Origin: a virus
Virus record (IMG/VR): IMGVR_UViG_3300043435_000756
Span: 1-62,295 of that record
Length of the DNA stretch: 62,295 bases
Strand: one strand, 5' to 3'
Every line of letters begins with the position of its first letter. Position 1 is the first letter of the stretch. Position numbers and translations under genes: made by a program. Shown here piece by piece: positions 4,974 through 11,147 of this stretch. Under the pieces are notes generated by a model. That model searched no databases, was not told where the DNA came from, and was given only the letters and a program-made list of their open reading frames with translations.

Positions 4974-5133
4974 CTTGGACAGTTTTCGGAGATAATATCA
5001 AGGGGTTAAACTCCAAGTGCGATGATGACGGAAGTTGTATTCTACAATATCTTTCAGATAATAGCTAGGCCTACTATAGGTTCAACCGATGAATGGCGGA
5101 TTTATACTCCGACTATTTCGGGGTTCTTTTTTT
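4974..5133 (+). ncRNA. candidate structured non-coding RNA (about 160 nt)
   Basis: Bounded by a good promoter and an intrinsic terminator. Possible helices visible by eye: CTTGGA with TCCAAG enclosing the 5' part, TTGTA-UUC-TACAA, CCTA-N3-TAGG, and the terminator stem. The only ORF inside (5022-5138) lacks a ribosome site and runs through the terminator T-tract. I do not recognise an RNA family. Confidence 0.45.
5107..5133 (+). terminator. rho-independent terminator of the ncRNA
   Basis: CTCCGA-N5-TCGGGG stem (one G-T pair) followed by TTCTTTTTTT. Confidence 0.75.
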
Positions 5134-5262
5134 GTTAAATACAAAAAGGGGTATAGGGGTTGTATGCTTAAATTCTGGAAGTTATCATTAAAAAGATAAA
5201 AGCTAATATAGAATCTATAGCTCTAAAAAAATATTTTACTAACATTTAGTAGAATGTATAAA

Positions 5263-5274
5263 CTAGTCGACTAG
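5263..5274. promoter_or_regulatory. 12-bp palindrome CTAGTCGACTAG upstream of the small plus-strand operon
   Basis: Perfect palindrome placed directly after the probable -10 boxes (TAGAAT 5250-5255 or TATAAA 5257-5262), where a repressor would block transcription. Close variants occur at 5839-5850, 6678-6689 and 7850-7861. The span 5134-5262 is otherwise non-coding. Confidence 0.4.
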
Positions 5275-5282
5275 GATAAACA

Positions 5283-5432
5283 ATGACATTAAACGTATAC
5301 AAATACGACTTAGCACTAACAGTAGTAGTTATGGCATCTTCAGAAGATGAAGCTTTAACGAAGTTAGAACAAGGACAAGCTCAGCAAATCTCAATGGAGC
5401 AAACTCTCGTAAGCACAACTGAGATTGTTTAA
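5283..5432 (+). CDS. small hypothetical protein (49 aa)
   Basis: Starts MTLNVYKYDLALTVVVMASS. A beta strand is followed by an acidic helix (EDEALTKLEQGQ) and a Gln/Thr-rich strand, a fold pattern common among small phage proteins of unknown role. An AGGA ribosome site precedes the ATG. First gene of the plus-strand cluster. Confidence 0.65.
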   Translation: MTLNVYKYDLALTVVVMASSEDEALTKLEQGQAQQISMEQTLVSTTEIV

Positions 5433-5446
5433 TAAGTAATCTGTAA

Positions 5447-5452
5447 TATAAT
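5447..5452 (+). promoter_or_regulatory. -10 box for leaderless HNH gene
   Basis: TATAAT ends 6 bases before the ATG at 5459, so transcription would begin at or next to the A of the start codon. No clear -35 hexamer. Confidence 0.5.
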
Positions 5453-5458
5453 AGGGGT

Positions 5459-5743
5459 ATGTCTCCAGAGAAGATATCGATCAAGAAACAAAAAGAAACT
5501 CTGGCACGTTATTTAAAAGATATTAAAGAAAAGAATCCTTGTATGGATTGTAAGGTTTGGTATCCCTATTATATGATGGACTTTGATCATGTCCGTGGAA
5601 CTAAGCATTCAAATGTGGCGGAACTAATCAATACGTTATCCAAGAAACGCTTGGATGAAGAAATAGCCAAGTGTGAGATAGTATGTTCAAATTGCCACAG
5701 AGCTAGAACATATATAAGAAAAAACGGGAAGAAGACAAAATGA
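5459..5743 (+). CDS. small HNH-type nuclease-like protein (94 aa)
   Basis: It has the order C-x2-C (CMDC), FDHVRGTK with the catalytic-type Asp-His, and CSNCH with the final Cys-x2-Cys-His, matching compact HNH/zinc-finger proteins common in phages. A metal-dependent endonuclease acting on DNA is expected. The tail is basic (RKNGKKTK). The start fits a leaderless transcript from the TATAAT at 5447-5452. The stop overlaps the next ATG (ATGA). It stands alone, without a nearby terminase, so it is either a free-standing homing-type nuclease or a DNA-metabolism nuclease. Confidence 0.82.
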   Translation: MSPEKISIKKQKETLARYLKDIKEKNPCMDCKVWYPYYMMDFDHVRGTKHSNVAELINTLSKKRLDEEIAKCEIVCSNCHRARTYIRKNGKKTK

Positions 5744-5850
5744 ACTATTGTACATATTGCGAAAAGATCCCTTATACATCTAAGTTAACTCTAGAAGGTA
5801 AGATGATCTATTACTGTTCAGATCATGCATTAAATATTACAGTTGACTAG
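5740..5850 (+). CDS. zinc-finger-like micropeptide (36 aa)
   Basis: Starts MNYCTYCEKIPYTSKLTLEG. It contains CTYC and CSDH (C-x2-C and C-x2-H), a complete four-ligand zinc site in 36 residues. Coupled to the HNH gene by ATGA overlap. Role unknown; possibly an accessory to the HNH protein. Confidence 0.6.
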   Translation: MNYCTYCEKIPYTSKLTLEGKMIYYCSDHALNITVD

Positions 5851-5858
5851 GATTATGG

Positions 5859-5864
5859 TATAAT
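5859..5864 (+). promoter_or_regulatory. extended -10 box for leaderless microprotein operon
   Basis: TATGGTATAAT ending 6 bases before the ATG at 5871, with TTGACT 10 bases upstream of the -10. Same geometry as the starts at 5459 and 33841. Confidence 0.55.
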
Positions 5865-5870
5865 AATATT

Positions 5871-6020
5871 ATGCACGATCACGAGAATATAGTATTAGCC
5901 ACAGGTTCAGGAATAACTGAAATGCAAGTCATGTGGATACTTATGGGTTTAATGGCTATTCATCACGTATGGATGTGGCGTAAAATGAAACAAAAGAAAT
6001 GTACTTGTAAAAGACGATGA
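5871..6020 (+). CDS. small membrane protein (49 aa)
   Basis: Starts MHDHENIVLATGSGITEMQV. One membrane span (about residues 18-36, QVMWILMGLMAIHHVWMW) is followed by a very basic, Cys-containing tail (KKCTCKRR), predicted cytoplasmic. The stop overlaps the next start (ATGA). First of four consecutive coupled microprotein genes. Confidence 0.65.
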   Translation: MHDHENIVLATGSGITEMQVMWILMGLMAIHHVWMWRKMKQKKCTCKRR

Positions 6021-6163
6021 AGAAAATCTATGCTTTAATTGCGTTAACTGCGACAGCAGTCTTCTCAGGTCTTGCTATGTCTAAATTTTTAAATTGGGCG
6101 GGAAAGCAAGAAGATATCTTTGATTTTGACCTAAATGAAGATATAGACAATGAACAGTTCTAA
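6017..6163 (+). CDS. small membrane-anchored or secreted protein (48 aa)
   Basis: Starts MKKIYALIALTATAVFSGLA, which looks like a signal peptide or anchor, followed by an acidic tail (DIFDFDLNEDIDNEQF). Overlaps both neighbours. Function unknown. Confidence 0.6.
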   Translation: MKKIYALIALTATAVFSGLAMSKFLNWAGKQEDIFDFDLNEDIDNEQF

Positions 6164-6230
6164 ATCATTCCTTTGGTCATTATTAATCATCCTTGGTGCA
6201 TATTACTCATTGGTGATTATAGCTAAATGA
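6150..6230 (+). CDS. membrane micropeptide (26 aa)
   Basis: Starts MNSSKSFLWSLLIILGAYYS, a single hydrophobic helix of about 18 residues. It overlaps the 3' end of the previous gene and, by ATGA, the next one. At the lower size limit for a confident gene; the coupled arrangement supports it. Confidence 0.45.
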   Translation: MNSSKSFLWSLLIILGAYYSLVIIAK

Positions 6231-6340
6231 ATACAATATTAAATACAATCTATCTTGGTGTATATCATTTAATTCTTCCAGTAATGTCTCTGGTTATATT
6301 ATCCTCTATTGTTGTATATATAAAAAGTTTCAAATCTTAG
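6227..6340 (+). CDS. membrane micropeptide (37 aa)
   Basis: Starts MNTILNTIYLGVYHLILPVM, almost entirely hydrophobic with a basic end (YIKSFKS). The ATG overlaps the previous stop. Last gene of the plus-strand cluster. Confidence 0.5.
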   Translation: MNTILNTIYLGVYHLILPVMSLVILSSIVVYIKSFKS

Positions 6341-6542
6341 TTCTCCCGCCCTTTTCTGGGGTCTTAGTATCGGAGATACCAAATATGACCCGTTAGGGCT
6401 TGAGAACCCTCATAGAGGGCTTATAAAGCATATTCTAAAAATGATCACAGATGGGAATATGGCTCTTCTTTCGACGGCGCACTTTTTTCGCACTTTTTGC
6501 ACTATATGTCCATATTGCCCATATTATATATATCTTTCATAT
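6341..6542. other. non-coding stretch with small hairpins
   Basis: No convincing gene. Short hairpins are visible on the plus strand: GTATC-GGA-GATAC near 6370 and CCCTC-ATA-GAGGG near 6407. They may end or attenuate transcription of the plus-strand cluster, but lack a good T-tract. Confidence 0.4.
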
Positions 6543-6580
6543 AAAAGAAAAAATCCCATTCAGAGGCGGATCCGAATGGG
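6543..6580 (-). terminator. rho-independent terminator of the endolysin operon
   Basis: CCCATTC and GAATGGG form a 7-bp stem, followed on the minus strand by ATTTTTTCTTTT. It lies about 100 bases past the last minus-strand stop (6687). Confidence 0.75.
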
Positions 6581-6686
6581 ACTTTCTAGTGTATTACTAC
6601 ACATTATATAGGGAGACATTGCTGCCATCACCTACACATCTTAATTGTAATATGGATTATTTTCTATGTCAAGCATTCTAGTCGAC

Positions 6687-6887
6687 TTATTCTTCAGGTG
6701 CTGTAAATGAAGGAGTAGGTCCAAGTAGATATCCTTGTTCATGATACTCAATCATCTTTGCTGTTTTATCAGGATCAGCTTTATTTGCCAGGATAGTCAT
6801 CATGTCATAAATTCGGTGAAGCATTATATAATTCACCATAGGTAGGTTATCTTCTATATTTTGAGGTTGTTCTTTTTCTTCAGTCAT
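6687..6887 (-). CDS. small hypothetical protein (66 aa)
   Basis: Starts MTEEKEQPQNIEDNLPMVNY; acidic N-terminus, then a helical segment (YIMLHRIYDMMTILANKAD). The start at 6887 is chosen for the GGGAGAC ribosome site; a longer frame from 6920 lies inside the preceding gene. Last gene of the endolysin operon; the stop overlaps a CTAGTCGACT-like motif. Function unknown. Confidence 0.65.
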   Translation of the reverse strand: MTEEKEQPQNIEDNLPMVNYIMLHRIYDMMTILANKADPDKTAKMIEYHEQGYLLGPTPSFTAPEE

Positions 6888-7020
6888 CTTGTCTCCCAAG
6901 GTCTTCCCAAAACTTCTCACGCCCCATAGCGTCAGTTTCTAATAATGCAGTTGACTCAAATTCATATGTTGAGAATGTCTGTTCTATTTTCGGCGCACTT
7001 TCCTGCCGTTCATTATTCAT
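6880..7020 (-). CDS. small acidic hypothetical protein (46 aa)
   Basis: Starts MNNERQESAPKIEQTFSTYE. It overlaps the previous gene by 8 bases and the next start by a few bases, consistent with a coupled chain. No family recognised. Confidence 0.6.
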   Translation of the reverse strand: MNNERQESAPKIEQTFSTYEFESTALLETDAMGREKFWEDLGRQDD

Positions 7021-7228
7021 TAATTACTCTATCTACTAAGTTTACAAGATTCTTATAGTCGACAATTCCAATTGTATTCTTGTATGAGCAAGTTAGGCAA
7101 TATAAAAATATTTTCTCTTCAATATCCTGATTAGGATAAAGAGAGCCCTGATCCATGGGGCATAAAAGCTCTGGAACAAGGCCCTCTTTTGATAAAGAGA
7201 GATACTTCGATACATACTGTATCTTCAT
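7013..7228 (-). CDS. zinc-ribbon-like protein (71 aa)
   Basis: Starts MKIQYVSKYLSLSKEGLVPE. It carries LLCPMDQGS and LYCLTCSYKN, a C-x2-[D/C] and C-x2-C pattern reminiscent of a ribbon in which one ligand may be Asp. It sits between the endolysin and two small genes. Function unknown. Confidence 0.7.
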   Translation of the reverse strand: MKIQYVSKYLSLSKEGLVPELLCPMDQGSLYPNQDIEEKIFLYCLTCSYKNTIGIVDYKNLVNLVDRVINE

Positions 7229-7233
7229 TTATC

Positions 7234-7791
7234 CTACTTCTCTTTAGTTGTCGGGAATCGCAATAGCCATTCCTGCGCTTTTGGGGTCATACCCTTCCAG
7301 CTGGACCAATCTTGACCGCCATTGGTCATATAGTACGTTATCTCTGCGTTTGTTACTGGGTCGAATAACTCTTTGTTACTCTTTAGGTTGAATTTCTCCA
7401 GTCTTTCTGGACCGAGATTTCCAATCATGTTTATCTGGAACATTCCATAAGAATCGTCTCCAGTATTCCTATCCCCGTTATATGCAAGCGGTCTTCCGTT
7501 AGATTCACGCTTTGCTATGGACCAAGCTTTCTTAAGGCCTACTCCTTCGAATCCTACAGTCTTAAGTAGTAATACTAGCTCTTCGTCTGTAAGCATCTCA
7601 GATGGCTTGTAAATTTCTTTACTGAACTTATCTAAGACTTCTTGCTTTAGTTGGGCTTCAGTTTTCACTAAAGGTTTTACTTCTAGTGCATTCACTGGCT
7701 GTACAGGAAACATAAATAATGTTATCATTACTATTGTAACCATGTTGTGAGCCAGATCACTCACCTGTTGTTTTATTTTCTCCATTGGCAT
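7234..7791 (-). CDS. exported lysozyme/transglycosylase-like endolysin (185 aa)
   Basis: The N-terminus has a signal peptide: a hydrophobic stretch at residues 17-30 and a likely cleavage after VNA (residue 36). A short linker is followed by a goose-lysozyme/SLT-type fold with putative catalytic Glu96 (KRESNGRPLAYN), then DDSYGMFQINMIG (about 112-124) and a C-terminal TPKAQEW helix. It would cleave the glycan strands of peptidoglycan outside the membrane. A signal peptide means export could be holin-independent; the holin gene is 2.2 kb away on the other strand (10026). It leads a four-gene minus-strand operon with a good promoter at 7819-7848. An AGAGGAGGAAATG context gives a strong ribosome site. 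A virion-associated role is the alternative. Confidence 0.8.
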   Translation of the reverse strand: MPMEKIKQQVSDLAHNMVTIVMITLFMFPVQPVNALEVKPLVKTEAQLKQEVLDKFSKEIYKPSEMLTDEELVLLLKTVGFEGVGLKKAWSIAKRESNGRPLAYNGDRNTGDDSYGMFQINMIGNLGPERLEKFNLKSNKELFDPVTNAEITYYMTNGGQDWSSWKGMTPKAQEWLLRFPTTKEK

Positions 7792-7818
7792 TTCCTCCTC
7801 TAGAGATAACGAACTCTA

Positions 7819-7848
7819 AGCATAACATTAATTGCATAATCCTGTCAA
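7819..7848 (-). promoter_or_regulatory. sigma-70-type promoter of the endolysin operon
   Basis: On the minus strand TTGACA, 18-base spacer, TATGCT. A second TTGACA-like element and a CCAGTCAACTAG motif (7850-7861) lie just upstream. Confidence 0.65.
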
Positions 7849-7956
7849 GCCAGTCAACTAGAATAAATGTCAAGTATAAATGTAAGGTTTAGTAATAATA
7901 TATTAGATTTGAGCATAAAAAATATATTTTTGCTTCCCATATGAATAGTTGTTTGG

Positions 7957-7962
7957 TAGAAT
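7957..7962 (+). promoter_or_regulatory. probable -10 box upstream of the reductase gene
   Basis: TTTGGTAGAAT, an extended-10-like element. The leader of about 50 nt contains CCGCCAGGCGG followed by GGAGAAAAAAGG near the start. The same TGGTAGAAT string precedes the holin gene (9960). Confidence 0.45.
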
Positions 7963-8019
7963 AGGATCTTCACACTAAATTTACATTAACCGCCAGGCGG
8001 AGAAAAAAGGTACTATAAA

Positions 8020-9954
8020 ATGTCTAAGACTATTGCAAACCCATACGAAAATTTCATTGCGTTATCAAGATATGCAAGATGGATATCAGAAGATAATCGT
8101 CGTGAGACTTGGGGTGAAACAGTAGATAGATATTTTAACTTCATGCTTGGCCACTTAGAAAAGAATTATAATTATATTCCAAATGAGAAGCTTGTTGCGG
8201 AATTAAAAGAGTTTGTCTTTGAACGAAATGTAATGCCATCAATGCGTTCTGTTATGACTTCAGGAGTAGCATTGGAAAGAGACAATGTAGCAGGATATAA
8301 CTGTGCTTTCCTACCAGTTGATTCACCACGTTCATTTGATGAAACAATGTATATCCTTATGTGCGGTACAGGTGTAGGATTCTCTGTTGAGTATAAGTAT
8401 ATTAATAAACTTCCTGCCGTCCCAGAGTCATTGGAAAAGTCAACTACAGTAATTACAGTGGAGGACTCAAAGCAAGGTTGGGCTAAGGCGTACCGTGAGT
8501 TGCTAGCGCTACTTTGGTCTGGACAGATTCCAGCAATTGATGTTTCTAAGGTAAGACCAGCAGGAGCAAGACTTAAGACAATGGGCGGAAGATCATCGGG
8601 TCCACAACCACTTATTAATCTATTTGATTTTACAATTGCAAAGTTCAAGAGTGCCACAGGAAGAAACCTTAAGCCAATTGAATGTCACGATATTATGTGC
8701 AAGATCGGTGAAGTAGTTGTTGTAGGCGGAGTTCGTCGATCAGCAATGATTTCACTTTCTAACATTAACGATATTGAGATGGCACAGGCTAAATCAGGTA
8801 ACTGGTGGGAAGCCAATACACAACGTGCTTTGTCTAATAACTCTGTTGCGTACTCACGCAAGCCAGACATGGAGCAATTTATTGCAGAATGGAAATCTCT
8901 ATATGATTCAAAGTCAGGAGAACGAGGTATATACAATGTGGCCGCAGCTCAAGCCCAAGCAGCCAAGTATGGAAGAAGAGATCCAGATATACACTATGGA
9001 ACTAACCCGTGCTCAGAGATTATCTTACGTCCTTACCAGTTTTGTAACCTTTCAGAAGTCGTACTACGTGAAAATGATACAAAGAAAGATATTGAACGTA
9101 AGGTTGAGCTTGCAACTATTCTTGGAACGTGGCAGTCAACGCTTACAGACTTTAAATATCTTCGCAAGATCTGGAAAGACAATACAGAAGAAGAACGCCT
9201 GCTAGGTGTTTCTTTAACTGGACAATTTGGACACAAGTTTATGTCAGGCAAAGAAGATCTTGTTTCACTAGAATCTTTCTTGATGACTCTTAGAGAATCA
9301 GCAAGAGCAAAGAATAAAGATGAAGCTGAAAAGATTGGGATTCCTGAGTCTGCCGCTATTACATGCGTAAAGCCATCAGGAACAGTATCTCAATTGGTTG
9401 GGGTATCTTCAGGAATGCATGCTTGGCATTCTCCATATTATATTCGTACAGTTCGTGGAGCAAAAGGAGATCCAATCTCTACATTTTTAAAGGAAGTCGG
9501 AATTCCAGTAGAAGATGATGTTATGAAGCCAAACGATACATACGTATTTTCATTCCCAATTAAAGCACCAGAAGGTGCAATTGTTAGAAACGATCTTACT
9601 GCTATTGAGCACTTAAACATTTGGTTAGTTTACCAACGTGCATGGTGTGAGCACAAGCCTTCAATTACAGTTTCTGTAAAAGAAGATGAATGGATGGAAG
9701 TCGGTGCTTGGGTGTATAAGCATTTCGATGAGGTATCTGGAATTTCATTCCTACCGCATTCAGATCACTCATACAAGCAGGCTCCGTACCAAGAAGTATC
9801 AAAGGAAGAATACGATGCTCTTGTTTTAAAGATGCCAAAGGATATTCGCTGGGAAGACTTGTCTTTCTACGAGACAGAAGATGGCACATCTACTAATGCT
9901 ACGCTTGCATGTAGTTCAGACGGAAATTGTGAGCTAGTAGACATTTCTTCTTAA
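8020..9954 (+). CDS. nrdJ: class II (adenosylcobalamin-dependent) ribonucleotide reductase, 644 aa
   Basis: Catalyses reduction of ribonucleotides to deoxyribonucleotides for phage DNA synthesis, with coenzyme B12 generating the thiyl radical. Visible hallmarks: Cys95 in GYNCAFLP, the radical-site segment NPCSEI with Cys331 and Glu333, Cys342 in QFCNLSE, the loop CVKPSGTVSQL, and a C-terminal redox pair Cys631/Cys637 (ACSSDGNC). No small subunit follows, and no N-terminal ATP-cone is seen, fitting the monomeric RTPR-like subgroup. The gene has its own promoter and is followed by the holin. The length is a little below the bacterial enzyme, typical for phages. The host must make or take up cobalamin. 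Confidence 0.93.
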   Translation: MSKTIANPYENFIALSRYARWISEDNRRETWGETVDRYFNFMLGHLEKNYNYIPNEKLVAELKEFVFERNVMPSMRSVMTSGVALERDNVAGYNCAFLPVDSPRSFDETMYILMCGTGVGFSVEYKYINKLPAVPESLEKSTTVITVEDSKQGWAKAYRELLALLWSGQIPAIDVSKVRPAGARLKTMGGRSSGPQPLINLFDFTIAKFKSATGRNLKPIECHDIMCKIGEVVVVGGVRRSAMISLSNINDIEMAQAKSGNWWEANTQRALSNNSVAYSRKPDMEQFIAEWKSLYDSKSGERGIYNVAAAQAQAAKYGRRDPDIHYGTNPCSEIILRPYQFCNLSEVVLRENDTKKDIERKVELATILGTWQSTLTDFKYLRKIWKDNTEEERLLGVSLTGQFGHKFMSGKEDLVSLESFLMTLRESARAKNKDEAEKIGIPESAAITCVKPSGTVSQLVGVSSGMHAWHSPYYIRTVRGAKGDPISTFLKEVGIPVEDDVMKPNDTYVFSFPIKAPEGAIVRNDLTAIEHLNIWLVYQRAWCEHKPSITVSVKEDEWMEVGAWVYKHFDEVSGISFLPHSDHSYKQAPYQEVSKEEYDALVLKMPKDIRWEDLSFYETEDGTSTNATLACSSDGNCELVDISS

Positions 9955-9959
9955 TGTGG

Positions 9960-9989
9960 TAGAATTATAGTATTGGGGGAATACCCCAA
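9960..9989 (+). promoter_or_regulatory. -10 box plus hairpin before the holin gene
   Basis: TGGTAGAAT (-10 at 9960-9965) is followed by the hairpin TTGGGG-N5-CCCCAA (9973-9989). The hairpin lacks a T-tract, so it is more likely a leader structure than a terminator. A second small stem GAGC-N5-GCTC follows near 9997. Confidence 0.4.
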
Positions 9990-10025
9990 AATTCTGAGCA
10001 CCCCGCTCAAAATGGAGATGATAAT

Positions 10026-10268
10026 ATGGCTATCAAAAAATTTGATAAAGCTGATTTAAATAAAGATGGGAAAGTAACAATGCAAGAACAAATTTTAGCA
10101 GCAATTGGAACTTACGGAAGAGCATTTTTGGCAGCAGCCACAGCTCTATATATGACTGGCAACACAAATCCAAAAGATTTGATTGCAGCAGGAGTAGCAG
10201 CAATTGCTCCAGTTATTCTAAAGGCTTTGAGCCCAAGCAACAAAGAGTTTGGCTTCACAAGCAAGTAA
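10026..10268 (+). CDS. holin with N-terminal EF-hand-like loop (80 aa)
   Basis: Residues 5-20 read DKADLNKDGKVTMQE, a canonical EF-hand-like calcium loop. Two hydrophobic segments follow (about 25-43 and 50-68) separated by the NTNPKDL turn, then a short C-terminal tail. This layout matches small actinophage holins of the r1t-like type, which open the inner membrane at lysis. It is flanked by its own promoter and a terminator at 10284-10319. A calcium-responsive role is only suggested by the loop. A GGAGATG ribosome site precedes the ATG. Confidence 0.75.
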   Translation: MAIKKFDKADLNKDGKVTMQEQILAAIGTYGRAFLAAATALYMTGNTNPKDLIAAGVAAIAPVILKALSPSNKEFGFTSK

Positions 10269-10283
10269 TTATTATTAGATTAG

Positions 10284-10319
10284 AAGCGCCCTTATGGTAA
10301 AATATCCATAAGGGCTTTT
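10284..10319 (+). terminator. terminator after holin gene with embedded -10 element
   Basis: CCCTTATGG (10289-10297) and CCATAAGGG (10306-10314) form a 9-bp perfect stem followed by CTTTTCT. The loop reads as an extended -10 (TATGGTAAAAT, 10298-10303), so the same sequence may restart transcription for the fibre genes beginning at 10336. Confidence 0.75.
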
Positions 10320-10335
10320 CTAATTAGGGGTAACC

Positions 10336-10683
10336 GTGGCAGCGCAAAAAAACTTTGAAGTTGATCAAAATACTACTTTTTCATTTGTTGTTGAGTATAC
10401 AGACAACAATGACTTGCCAGTAAACCTTTCTGGAGCCACAGCAAAAATGCAGGTTAGAGATACAAAAGGCGGATCCAAGTTATCATTTACATTAACATCT
10501 CCTTTTGAAGGAATAGTTATAGATGGTCCAGCAGGCAAAGTTACTTGCACAATGACTCCAGCTCAAACTAGCAAATTATTTCACCCAAAGTCTTCTTATG
10601 ACATAATGGTGACAGACACCAACAATACAAAAATAAAACTTCTAGAGGGTTTTTTAACTCTAAGTAGATCGGTAACAGTATAA
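10336..10683 (+). CDS. BppU-like N-terminal domain fibre/baseplate protein (115 aa)
   Basis: Starts with GTG (MAAQKNFEVDQNTTFSFVVE). The pattern of an initial strand, DNNDLPVNLSGATAKMQVRD and a terminal strand resembles the N-terminal anchoring domain of phage baseplate upper/fibre proteins, which docks fibres on the tail tip. It is a single domain here. The TAATG overlap with the next gene indicates coupling. First gene of the 31-kb fibre region. Confidence 0.65.
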   Translation: MAAQKNFEVDQNTTFSFVVEYTDNNDLPVNLSGATAKMQVRDTKGGSKLSFTLTSPFEGIVIDGPAGKVTCTMTPAQTSKLFHPKSSYDIMVTDTNNTKIKLLEGFLTLSRSVTV

Positions 10684-11135
10684 TGGTTGATAATATTGTA
10701 AAGGTTACCGAACAGGTAAATAAAGTTGTTATTTCAACAACAGGACCCCAGGGCCCAAGAGGAAAAGGCATCCTTAATGGATCTACAGCTCCAGATAACA
10801 GCCTAGGAGTAGAAGGAGACTTTTACTTCAATACAGTAACAAATGAATTTTACGGACCAAAGCTTTCCAATTCAACCTGGAGCGGAGCTAATGTAATTGA
10901 CCTTGTTACCAAAGAAGATATAGCATTTGTCTACTCTTGGGAGATGTCTCAAGTACAAGGTCCAGTAAATGGCACATATTCTGTAACAGTAAATCACAAT
11001 TTAGGATTTAGCCCAAATGTGACCGTCAAATCTAGCGCAGGCGACGTATTGGAAACAGGAATAGATTATAATAGTCTTAACACTTTAACACTGACAATGG
11101 CCCAACCGTTTTCAGGGACAGCGCATCTGTCGTAA
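10683..11135 (+). CDS. minor tail/fibre protein with short collagen-like motif (150 aa)
   Basis: N-terminal coiled segment, then GPQGPRGKG and a short domain (GDFYFNTVTNEFYGPK) of the kind used in fibre heads, then a C-terminal beta domain (YSVTVNHNLGFSPNVTVKSS) repeated in the 468-residue fibre that follows (IIVTHNLGTDDVTVNV). Both share the binding-domain module at their C-terminus. Virion surface role inferred. Confidence 0.65.
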   Translation: MVDNIVKVTEQVNKVVISTTGPQGPRGKGILNGSTAPDNSLGVEGDFYFNTVTNEFYGPKLSNSTWSGANVIDLVTKEDIAFVYSWEMSQVQGPVNGTYSVTVNHNLGFSPNVTVKSSAGDVLETGIDYNSLNTLTLTMAQPFSGTAHLS

Positions 11136-11147
11136 GGGAGAAACAAA

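Noticed and set aside
5078-5092. GGTTCAACC resembling a tRNA T-loop
   Set aside because: Flanking bases do not form T or acceptor stems, and no anticodon arm is present.
5022-5138. 38-codon frame inside the candidate ncRNA
   Set aside because: No ribosome site, and its last codons are the terminator T-tract.
6451-6681. 76-codon plus-strand frame in the gap before the endolysin operon
   Set aside because: It runs through the minus-strand terminator hairpin, has a low-complexity hydrophobic sequence, and no family match or coupling with neighbours.
9973-9989. Hairpin TTGGGG-N5-CCCCAA as terminator of the reductase gene
   Set aside because: No T-tract follows; it lies after a -10 box and is more likely a leader structure of the holin transcript.
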